NCBI RefSeq assembly: GCF_014198245.1
Contig: NZ_JACIHE010000026.1
Location: 1 to 64,000 of the forward strand
Direction of reading: 5' to 3'
DNA: 64,000 bases
DNA from: Bradyrhizobium sp. cir1
GTDB taxonomy: Bacteria > Pseudomonadota > Alphaproteobacteria > Rhizobiales > Xanthobacteraceae
The notes beneath the pieces were generated by a model, which had not been told where the DNA came from, made no database searches, and saw nothing but the letters and a program-made list of their open reading frames with translations. Positions 44,318-51,494 of this stretch are shown one piece after another (the stretch's first letter is position 1; every line of letters begins with the position of its first letter). A program made the position numbers and the translations under genes.

Positions 44318-47032
44318 TCATGGAAAGACATTGAGCAGTGCATCGAGTGCATCGAGCTGCACACCAAGACCCTTCAGCTTTTTCCGGCAACCCTCGTCGA
44401 ACCTTTGCCGGGCGATGAGATGTTCGAAATTGCGCTCCAGGTTGAAGTACAGCGGGCACTCCTTGCTTCCCTTCGCGTGGCCGTCCAGATCGCCATAAAA
44501 TCCGGCGAGGCCCGAAACCATCGCATTGGCGATGACGCGATCGGTTTCACGCCCCTCCGGCGCGAGCTGGTTGAATCCGGCCACGGAGCCGATCAGGATC
44601 CGCGGCTCCTGATTGTTCGGCCACCACCCGTAGATATTCTCCCACGCATCATCCCGCAGCGGATGGCGCGTGATACAGGCGAGGATGTCGACGTCCAGCT
44701 CGACCGGCATCCCGCGCAATCGACCTGCAAGGCGTTCCGCCCACAGAATCATCGGTTTGCCCTTCTGCAGGTCCCAGACATCGAGTGGAACCGACAGCCG
44801 GACGAGCTCGAAGCCAAATTCCTTCTGGGCAGCATTCATCTGCGCGAGCGTGCGATCCAGTGCCGGAAAGACGTTGTCCATGTCCCAGACGGCGATGCGG
44901 GCAGTGTGTCCAGCAGTCGCGCGCCGTGCGTCGGGACGCACGCGGGTCTCGGGAACGAAGCTGCGCTTTGCAGGGGGCCTGCACAGCACAAGGCTTGAAT
45001 CTCGTGCATACAGCACGGGGATGGCCCAGTCGATCGGTTCGCCGTGCAATGAATAGTTGACCGCAATGCGCGCTTCCCGCGCCGAATCGCCGAGCGAATT
45101 GCCCTGGGCGAGCGACCAATAGAAGTGCTGCGCGAACGAGGTGGCGGACGAGTCCAGCACACTATACTGGTTTGCGACCACCGCCGGCAGCCCGTGCGCG
45201 ACCAGCGACTGCGCGACGCCCTTATTGAACTCGGCGCGCCCCGCGGCACCGGTTTCGCAGGCGTTGAGAAACACCAGGCTCAGGTTTCGGCTGCAGAAAA
45301 TCTCCCGCACCGAGCGTTCGCCAAGACTGTGCTCTTGTTCTTTCTCATTTACGAAGACGAGGCGCCCCTCACCGCGGCTCTCATCGTACGTCCCGTGGCC
45401 GATGAAATGGACGACGTCGAATTTTCCGTTCGAGAGATAGCCGTGCAGCTTTGTGGGCGTTGCCCGCGGCAGCGTTGTAACGGTCACGAGCCCGGCCGCG
45501 ATGAGCGGCTCGAAGCCACTCCGGATCACAGCCTCTTCCTGCTCGGTGGACAATCGGCCATATCCGACGGGCTGAGCCGACGCGACCAGGATTCGCAGCG
45601 GCCCGGAGCCTGGGTTGATCTGGTCGGCGGGAATACTGGTCAGAACATTGCGCGAGAAGCGCATCTCTTCGGTTGCAAGGAAGCACTCCCGCCCCGGGTC
45701 GTAGGTGAACTCCCAGGGCTTTTCCGCGATCCAGGGAATCATCGAGGTGAAGATGAAATCGAGCTTGCGGCCCTGCCGCGTGCGCGCTTCGTCGTACAGG
45801 CGGCGGACGTCACCCTGAAACAGCGTATCGAACAGCTGTTCGCCGAAGGTGATCATGTCCTTGTCCCCGGGAAGCGAACCTTCTTCCCGGTTGGTGTATT
45901 TCTTGATGCGCTCGTGCGTTCCGATGATTTTTCCGAACAGAGTCTTCTCGCCGTCTTCGCCGGCGCGAAGCCGCATCACCGACGTGACGCGCGCGCCGCC
46001 GTAACTCGCAAGCACCTGGGCGAATTCTGGTGTCGCACCACCGGCGCTGCGTGGCGCGTCATGGTTCGGCCGAAACTCATCCATGATCACGAGTTCGAAG
46101 ACGTTTCCCTGCACGCTGTGTGGTGTGGCCCCGGTCCCAGGCCCGGGCGCAGTCGTGGCGTCCGGCTGCTCTGAGGACTGAGGCTCAGTCGATCCCGGCG
46201 TCGGCTGCGAGATATCCTCGAAATCGAGTGGCGGCGGTTTGGCGGTCCTGCTCGTCTTTGGATAGAGCGAGGCCGCGAACGCATGGTCCCTCGGATTGAT
46301 GTCCTTGCCGCCCTTGATGGGCTTGCCGTTCTTCATGATCGCGGCGGGCAACTGGTAGCACATAATCGAGATCGGATCAGCTTCCTTGGTGCCCATGATC
46401 GACTTCTTCGCCAGCGGCGTCAGAACCTGCTCTTTCACCTCCTCGGGAGTCCAGCCCTGGTCCTCGTCGAAGAAGCTGATAGCCTTGTCGCGATCGATGA
46501 GTTTGACGATGTCGCTGCGCATGTGCTCGTGGTCGAAGCCCAAAGTATGCCCGGCTTCATGGCGGACGACGCGCTTGAATTCGGCTTCCGACGTTCGCAT
46601 CGTGAAGCCTTCGAGGTTCATGGTCGGCTGATCCTTGTCGATCTCCAGGATCTCGGTGCCGACATAGGACCAGTAGCCAGCCTGGTCTTCGGGAGAATCG
46701 AGCCGCGCAATGCGGACCTGTCCAACGCCGGAGGTCTCGGCAAATTTCACGTTGGCTTTCTTTCCCCAAGCGTTCATGTGCAGCAGGATGCGATTTCGCA
46801 AATCGCTCTTCGGGCTGTCCATGAAAGAGACGCTCAATTGCACTCCCTTGGCCGGCCACTTGCGACCGATCACTACGGCAATGCGCCGCGGGCCACCTCG
46901 ACGTCCGACGGGCGTGCGTTCGATCGTGTGCCGCTCGGTCTCGTTGGCTGGATTGATGATCAGCGCTCTCCGCTCCGCGTTCGCGAGCATTTCGGGCTGA
47001 AGAATCTTTGGCCGGCAGATGATGACTGACAT
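44318..47032 (-). CDS. Metzincin zinc protease fused to a CHAT caspase-like protease domain
   Basis: A 904-residue cytoplasmic protein with two protease modules. The N-terminal part (about 50-260) is a metzincin: zinc motif HEAGHTLGFDH with His158, Glu159, His162, Gly165 and His168, and the Met-turn in ISIMCYQLP (Met224). A Pro/Ser/Thr-rich linker (about 262-310) follows. The CHAT domain (about 475-720) has the catalytic pair His546 in VHFIGHGTYDE and Cys592 in VFLNACETGAAG. A further 180 residues form a C-terminal region I do not recognise (RIAVWDMDNVFPALD, LFYGDLDGHAKG-like). Both active sites look complete. I know of no described bacterial system with this exact pairing. It starts the two-gene unit with the SGNH hydrolase. 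Confidence 0.85.
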   Translation of the reverse strand: MSVIICRPKILQPEMLANAERRALIINPANETERHTIERTPVGRRGGPRRIAVVIGRKWPAKGVQLSVSFMDSPKSDLRNRILLHMNAWGKKANVKFAETSGVGQVRIARLDSPEDQAGYWSYVGTEILEIDKDQPTMNLEGFTMRTSEAEFKRVVRHEAGHTLGFDHEHMRSDIVKLIDRDKAISFFDEDQGWTPEEVKEQVLTPLAKKSIMGTKEADPISIMCYQLPAAIMKNGKPIKGGKDINPRDHAFAASLYPKTSRTAKPPPLDFEDISQPTPGSTEPQSSEQPDATTAPGPGTGATPHSVQGNVFELVIMDEFRPNHDAPRSAGGATPEFAQVLASYGGARVTSVMRLRAGEDGEKTLFGKIIGTHERIKKYTNREEGSLPGDKDMITFGEQLFDTLFQGDVRRLYDEARTRQGRKLDFIFTSMIPWIAEKPWEFTYDPGRECFLATEEMRFSRNVLTSIPADQINPGSGPLRILVASAQPVGYGRLSTEQEEAVIRSGFEPLIAAGLVTVTTLPRATPTKLHGYLSNGKFDVVHFIGHGTYDESRGEGRLVFVNEKEQEHSLGERSVREIFCSRNLSLVFLNACETGAAGRAEFNKGVAQSLVAHGLPAVVANQYSVLDSSATSFAQHFYWSLAQGNSLGDSAREARIAVNYSLHGEPIDWAIPVLYARDSSLVLCRPPAKRSFVPETRVRPDARRATAGHTARIAVWDMDNVFPALDRTLAQMNAAQKEFGFELVRLSVPLDVWDLQKGKPMILWAERLAGRLRGMPVELDVDILACITRHPLRDDAWENIYGWWPNNQEPRILIGSVAGFNQLAPEGRETDRVIANAMVSGLAGFYGDLDGHAKGSKECPLYFNLERNFEHLIARQRFDEGCRKKLKGLGVQLDALDALLNVFP

Positions 47033-47340
47033 CGGACCCCCTGGCTCTCAGCAATTGTCACCACGCAACGAAGTCACACCGGCGTTTGCCGCGAGACTAT
47101 TTGCGCTCTGGCACCGACCGCCCCCTATGGCGAATTTGCAATGTGCTCAGCGCCGTAACCGGCATTCTCTGCTGGATTGCAAAGCAGATTGGTCACGGCA
47201 ATATCTCCACGTGCCACGCATGCAACGATCAAAGTATTCGGCGCACTCAAAACAGCCACGAAAGTGTATCGAAATCCGATGCCAATGTTAGGTTGAATGC
47301 CGGGAATCGGATTGTCAACAAGACATCAGCGCCCGCTGAT

Positions 47341-47382
47341 CGGGCGAAGTGAATCGAACCTCGTATGCAACTTGGGAAGCTT
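47341..47382 (-). other. Possible degenerate tRNA-Gly 3' fragment
   Basis: Read on the minus strand, the sequence contains an anticodon-like arm AAGCTTCCCAAG, then ATACGAGG, the T-loop GTTCGATTC, and CTTCGCCCG, in the order and spacing of a rhizobial tRNA-Gly (CCC or UCC). The T-stem pairing is broken by missing bases and there is no D-arm, so it cannot be a working tRNA. It could be a scar of integration at a tRNA-Gly gene. A chance resemblance is not excluded. Confidence 0.35.
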
Positions 47383-47471
47383 ATGCACCTCCGGACCCCG
47401 GTATCCGCCGTCCGAAGCCGGTAGCTCTAGAGACGATCGGTTTGATTGGGTTGTCCGCATGGCGCGGTAAG

Positions 47472-47491
47472 CTGGCGGAGAGGGAGGGATT
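47472..47491 (-). other. tRNA-Ser 3'-end fragment, candidate attachment-site scar
   Basis: On the minus strand these 20 bases read GAATCCCTCCCTCTCCGCCA, which is what I recall as the 3' end of an alphaproteobacterial tRNA-Ser, from the T-loop through the encoded CCA. The match stops at the T-loop, as expected for an attL/attR remnant left by a tyrosine-integrase element. In this orientation the integrated DNA would extend rightward from here to an intact tRNA-Ser. The match to tRNA-Ser is from memory and has not been checked by search. Confidence 0.5.
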
Positions 47492-47919
47492 CTGCGCCAG
47501 TTATCCTCCGTACCCCAATTTGCAGGCGTTTCGTGCAGGTGGCGACGCCGCTGGTACAATTGCCGGTACGAACGAAAAACGCAAGCCCCCTCTCGATGCA
47601 ATCGGAACGTACGGCAAACTAGATTAAATGCGCTGCGCGCAAGCGGACTTGTTCTGTCAGCTTGATAGCTTGCTATCAGTTCGCACGCTGGCAGCCGGTT
47701 TCGCTCCCCATGGCTCCCCGCAGCGGCTCGAACTTGTCGGGATATTTCGGATCACACCGTGTCTTACCGTCATCCGGCCTGTATCCTACCCGTGAGTTGC
47801 TGTACCGGGAAGTTGCGGGTCAGCCACCGATCCGCCCTCGCCCACGGGTGCCGAGCTGCTGAGTATCCCGCCAGTTCCGGTGACTAATCGCACGCGGGGC
47901 CGCACATGATCTTGCTAAC

Positions 47920-48012
47920 ATGTCAGCTTGTCGATCCGCAGGCTTGCTGACTTGCCAGCTTGTTTGCTTGCTGGCTCGCCAGCTCGATCGATTGCTCGCT
48001 TGCGTGCCTGCT
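47920..48012. repeat. Low-complexity tract of degenerate gcttg/ctggc units
   Basis: The tract repeats variants of cttgctggc, gcttgc and cagcttg at irregular 7-11 base spacing, for example gacttgccagcttgtttgcttgctggctcgcc. The units are neither identical nor evenly spaced and have no unique spacers, so it is a simple-sequence tract and not a CRISPR array. It lies about 140 bases upstream of the gene at 48149. Confidence 0.55.
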
Positions 48013-48148
48013 ATCCTTGGCGTTCCAAGAACGCCTCCGCCGCGAAGATGGCCCGCGGGCGGCGTAGCCTTGCTCGCGGCCAGGGGCTTGCACCGGTCGG
48101 GTGCAAGCCCCTTCCTCCCGCCACCAGCCAGGATTGCGAGCCAACGAC

Positions 48149-49486
48149 ATGCCCGACGCAGAAACAAGGAAGTCCGTCACCCTCAGCCGTGAAGAGCTGT
48201 ATGCGCTGGTCTGGGCTACGCCGATGAGCCGACTGGCGATCCAGTACGGTCTTTCCGGCAACGGCCTCGCCAAGATCTGCCGGCGCCTTGACGTACCCTA
48301 TCCGCCGCGAGGCTACTGGGCCCGCAGGGAGGCCGGCAAGAAGGTCATCCAGGCGGCCTTGCCGGCGATCAGCTCGGGCACGAGGGCGCAGGTGACGATC
48401 GCACCGAGCCTACCGGCCTCACTACCGCCCCAGATGCCATCCGAACTCGAGGGGGGCCTTGCCACGGCACGCCGGCTGACCGCGGCGCTCAGGGTCCCCA
48501 GCAAACTTCATCAGCCCCATCGCGTCGTCGCCGGCTGGATCGAGGAGCGCCAACGCGAGCGCGAGCAGGCCAAGCGCTATTCCTGGAGTCGCGGCGGCTA
48601 TGTGCCGCCGGACTTTACGATGATGGAGCGTCGCCGCCATCGCCTCCTCAGCACCCTGTTCATCGCGCTGGAGAAGCACGGCTACACGGCGAAGGTCGAC
48701 GAGCGCGGGCGCCCAGCCGTGGAGATCGCCAGGCAGGTGGCTGCTCTCGTCATCAAGGAGAAATATCGCCACGTCCGGCAGCCCCTGACCGAAGAGGACA
48801 AGAAGCGCGGGTTCAATCCAAAACGGCCATGGAGGCAGGAGATGCAGCCGACCGGCCTCTTGCAGCTGTCGATCGAACCCCGGCCGCATCCCACGCTGCG
48901 CCACTCCTGGATCGACGCCGCTGACGAGCTGCTCGAAGCTCAATTGCCGGAAATCGCGGCCGTCTTCATCGCGGCAGCACCAATCCTGCAGGAGCGCCGC
49001 CGGCAATATGAGGAAAACGAGCGGCGGCGGCACGAAGAGGAGATGCGCCGCTACAAGGAACGCCAGAGGCAACAGCTTGAACGAAACCGCCTGCGCGGGT
49101 TTCTCGAGCTCGCTTCGCGCTGGAGGCAGGTTGAAGACGCGCGGCAATTCCTCAACGCACTGGCATCCCGCGCCGCAGAAGAGCCGGGACAAGCGGTCGG
49201 CGACCTCTCGTTGGACGAATCGATCGCATGGGCGCGCGAGCGCCTCACCGGACGAGATCCCCTAGAAGCCGGCCTGGTTGAGTGTTTCAGGCAATCGCAT
49301 CCATCGATCAATGGACGTACCGTGACGACACCTCTTAACTTCGGCTCGAACAGAGGTTCGTCATCGCTGTCGTCCTCGGGCCTTCCCCACCATTTGTTCA
49401 CACATTCTCCGGATACAAGTCGCTGCGGTAGATGCGCTCGTATTCTCAGTCATCGAGAGAGCATCTCTAGTCGCAGCTCAATTTAG
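48149..49486 (+). CDS. Unknown protein with N-terminal helix-turn-helix-like module
   Basis: A 445-residue protein from the ATG at 48149 (MPDAETRKSVTLSREELY). The first 70 residues contain the conserved pattern SREELYALVWATPMSRLA, GLSGNGLAKICRR and VPYPPRGYWARREAGKK, a family seen in many proteobacteria, often in accessory DNA, with unknown function; the pattern suggests DNA binding. The middle has an Arg/Glu-rich coiled coil (ERRRQYEENERRRHEEEM onward, about residues 286-320). The last 70 residues are Ser/Arg-rich and unlike the rest, so the natural C-terminus may have been lost by a frameshift. It overlaps the convergent small gene by 20 bases. Confidence 0.7.
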   Translation: MPDAETRKSVTLSREELYALVWATPMSRLAIQYGLSGNGLAKICRRLDVPYPPRGYWARREAGKKVIQAALPAISSGTRAQVTIAPSLPASLPPQMPSELEGGLATARRLTAALRVPSKLHQPHRVVAGWIEERQREREQAKRYSWSRGGYVPPDFTMMERRRHRLLSTLFIALEKHGYTAKVDERGRPAVEIARQVAALVIKEKYRHVRQPLTEEDKKRGFNPKRPWRQEMQPTGLLQLSIEPRPHPTLRHSWIDAADELLEAQLPEIAAVFIAAAPILQERRRQYEENERRRHEEEMRRYKERQRQQLERNRLRGFLELASRWRQVEDARQFLNALASRAAEEPGQAVGDLSLDESIAWARERLTGRDPLEAGLVECFRQSHPSINGRTVTTPLNFGSNRGSSSLSSSGLPHHLFTHSPDTSRCGRCARILSHRESISSRSSI

Positions 49487-49796
49487 CCTTTTGAGAATCT
49501 ATTATGTCAAAATCCAAACTGACACTTCCTTTTGCACCTTTGAAATCTTCGTCGATGTCCCATTTGCCGCCATTGGTGGGCTCGACATGACCTTTGTTGT
49601 CAACCCACTCGCAATGCGCCGTGCAGCCCTTGTCCGCCTGAGCACCGTTATTCTCGAAATAGAAGACGCCCACGCGTCCATTCCCTTTGCACGTTAGTGT
49701 GGTTGCTCTCGAACCACTAAGATCCGTCGACCAGTTTGCTGCGGCAGCCGAGTGAACGCCCACTACTGTCAAAACCATTGCCAATAATTTTTGCAC
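49467..49796 (-). CDS. Small secreted four-cysteine protein
   Basis: A 109-residue precursor starting at a GTG at 49796, five bases after GGAGG; the frame also allows a TTG seven codons earlier. The signal peptide VQKLLAMVLTVVGVHSAAA is followed by a mature part of about 90 residues with four cysteines (LTCKGN, KGCTAHCEW, KLSCD) that could form two disulfides. It is rich in Gly, Asp and Asn and looks like a small beta protein. The family is unknown to me. Its 3' end overlaps the convergent gene 48149-49486 by 20 bases. Confidence 0.7.
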   Translation of the reverse strand: MQKLLAMVLTVVGVHSAAAANWSTDLSGSRATTLTCKGNGRVGVFYFENNGAQADKGCTAHCEWVDNKGHVEPTNGGKWDIDEDFKGAKGSVSLDFDIIDSQKAKLSCD

Positions 49797-49998
49797 GGAC
49801 TCCTCCCATTCGATCAAAGGTTTGTTTGAGTGGCTCGGAGGAAGCGCCGACAGAGCGAATTGCCGTCGTAGTGCTCGCCGATCGCAGCGATCCGCCGCAC
49901 CGGCACGCCGCCATCGCGACCACCCCGATAATCCCTCTCTCTCGGTCCTATAAGGACACCGTGAACAGCCCTTTACCTGCTAGTACAAATCTCATCAT

Positions 49999-50616
49999 CT
50001 ATGACAGCCTGGTCAAACCATGAACCACCATCATGATTGCAGCCGTGAGCGGCACGACGAAGACCAAATTTGGACCTCGAGGCAGATCGGCTGGGAAATC
50101 TGGCTCTCCAAACAGTCGGACCACCAATTTGATAAAGATAGCGGCCGCTACTGAATAGAGAACGTAGATGGTATATGTTCGTGGATCTAGCACCCAGGGA
50201 TAGCTGCCGAAGTTCGGGAGACCTCTCATTACTAAATAGAGCAAGTCGTAGTCCTCGCCGAAACCGCGGCCGAGCACATAGCCCATTGCTAACATCAGAA
50301 GCGACGTAACCCACTGCAGCAACAGAGTGACAGCCCAAATCCGAACGCGGGCTGAGTAAGATGCTCCATCCCGGATCAGAAGCGCCATTATACAACTGAT
50401 GCCAATGGCCATCCCAATCGTCAGTAACGCGATGAATACGATGGGCAGAGACCATATCTCGACTCCGCCGGTAAATCTGGTGAGCAAGTAGTATTCCAGC
50501 GGAATCGCCAGCCACACAAACCGTGAAGCGAAATCTTCAAATCCCCGACGAGCGACAATGGCTCCAACTGGAAACTCGAGGCAGTCGGCATGCTGAACGG
50601 CCGCACCATTTGTCAT
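49999..50616 (-). CDS. Small polytopic membrane protein, third gene of the patatin operon
   Basis: A 205-residue protein from the ATG at 50616, which overlaps the stop of the upstream gene by four bases (ATGA). Four to five membrane segments are visible, for example IWSLPIVFIALLTIGMAIGI, WAVTLLLQWVTSLLMLAMGYVL, YTIYVLYSVAAAIFIKLVV and LVFVVPLTAAIMMVV. No motif identifies its function. Close coupling to the secreted protein and the patatin suggests one functional set; an immunity or anchoring role is conceivable but unsupported. Confidence 0.75.
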   Translation of the reverse strand: MTNGAAVQHADCLEFPVGAIVARRGFEDFASRFVWLAIPLEYYLLTRFTGGVEIWSLPIVFIALLTIGMAIGISCIMALLIRDGASYSARVRIWAVTLLLQWVTSLLMLAMGYVLGRGFGEDYDLLYLVMRGLPNFGSYPWVLDPRTYTIYVLYSVAAAIFIKLVVRLFGEPDFPADLPRGPNLVFVVPLTAAIMMVVHGLTRLS

Positions 50617-51491
50617 TGCTGTGGCGCCCAAGAGATTGAAAAGAGCCCGTTTCCGGCACCATTCAACTCCCGAAGGATTACGATCGTCTTACTAGGCTGC
50701 CACTTTTGAGCATCCTGTAGGGCCTGCGAGTACCGCTCCCAGCGCGAGAAGGGCCAACCAATACCGCCGAGAATCTGCGTTCCAACAGTTGCACTGGTCG
50801 GCAATGGCGCTGCGAAACCGAAGCACGTCGGTTCACCGCTAGAAACATGGGCAATTTCTGAAGTTAGTCCCGAGTATACCGAAGAAACAATGTCGGCTCG
50901 TGCCGGTCTGGGTTCGGAAGCTCTTTCAACAACGAGAGGGCCGGGATTAACGTCCTCAAAGCGATATACTTCCTGAAGGGGTCCCACAGTTTGCGGATCG
51001 TCAGTACGCCCGGTGCATTGTCCATCGCTGTTGCGCATTGGCATATGAAATTTTCTTGATAGATCATCGTCACGCCTGCGCGCCGACGGCGGCGCATGGT
51101 GCTGATAATAGCGCTGCAAAGACACGAACCTATCGTCCCGGCCGAAACTCTCTAATGTTCTGCCGCCGGAGCATTCCGTCACTATCCCGGGCCGCCAGAG
51201 CATCGCCTCGTTGGCCTTCGCCGAACGAGCGACAGTTTTCGTTCGCACTGTCCAAACTGCTTCTCTCTCGGGACGTTTGTTGCCGACGTAGTACAGCCTA
51301 GCTTCTGGTTCGTAGACAACGGAAGATCCGTTTACGTTCAGTAGCTGGCCACTAGACGTGCGCAGATAAAGTCCAGGCTGTCCTTTCACAGCCAGTGACT
51401 GGCATGTGCTTAGGTCTTGAGGATCACCAGCAAAGGAGGGAGATGAGCCCAGCGAAGTTAGGACAGCTAACAGTATAGATTGCGCTCGCAT
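50613..51491 (-). CDS. Secreted protein of unknown function, second gene of the patatin operon
   Basis: A 292-residue protein with a signal peptide (MRAQSILLAVLTSLGSSPSFA, cut before GDPQDL). The mature part has a handful of cysteines and a beta-rich look (YLRTSSGQLLNVNGSSVVYE, ARLYYVGNKR). No recognised domain. It starts three bases after the patatin stop and its own stop overlaps the next start, so the three genes are cotranscribed. A+T content is raised compared with the chromosome around 30 kb. Confidence 0.75.
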   Translation of the reverse strand: MRAQSILLAVLTSLGSSPSFAGDPQDLSTCQSLAVKGQPGLYLRTSSGQLLNVNGSSVVYEPEARLYYVGNKRPEREAVWTVRTKTVARSAKANEAMLWRPGIVTECSGGRTLESFGRDDRFVSLQRYYQHHAPPSARRRDDDLSRKFHMPMRNSDGQCTGRTDDPQTVGPLQEVYRFEDVNPGPLVVERASEPRPARADIVSSVYSGLTSEIAHVSSGEPTCFGFAAPLPTSATVGTQILGGIGWPFSRWERYSQALQDAQKWQPSKTIVILRELNGAGNGLFSISWAPQQ

Positions 51492-51494
51492 CCA

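Larger units (their letters stand above)
47033..48148. other. 1.1-kb gene-poor stretch with tRNA-like fragments
   Basis: No convincing gene is present on either strand. Open frames of up to about 116 codons here have odd composition and no ribosome sites. It includes two sequences that look like tRNA 3' fragments (47341-47382 and 47472-47491), a small hairpin (tgatag-cttg-ctatca at 47663-47678), and a low-complexity tract (47920-48012). The mixture looks like a worn integration boundary between the core chromosome on the left and accessory DNA on the right. Confidence 0.5.

Noticed and set aside
47086..47627. Two small plus-strand frames of 88 and 92 codons in the gene-poor stretch
   Set aside because: No ribosome sites, and the second runs across the two tRNA-like fragments; neither resembles a known protein.
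47920..48012. Repeated cttg-type units that might suggest a CRISPR array
   Set aside because: Units are short, unequal and unevenly spaced with no unique spacers and no cas genes nearby.
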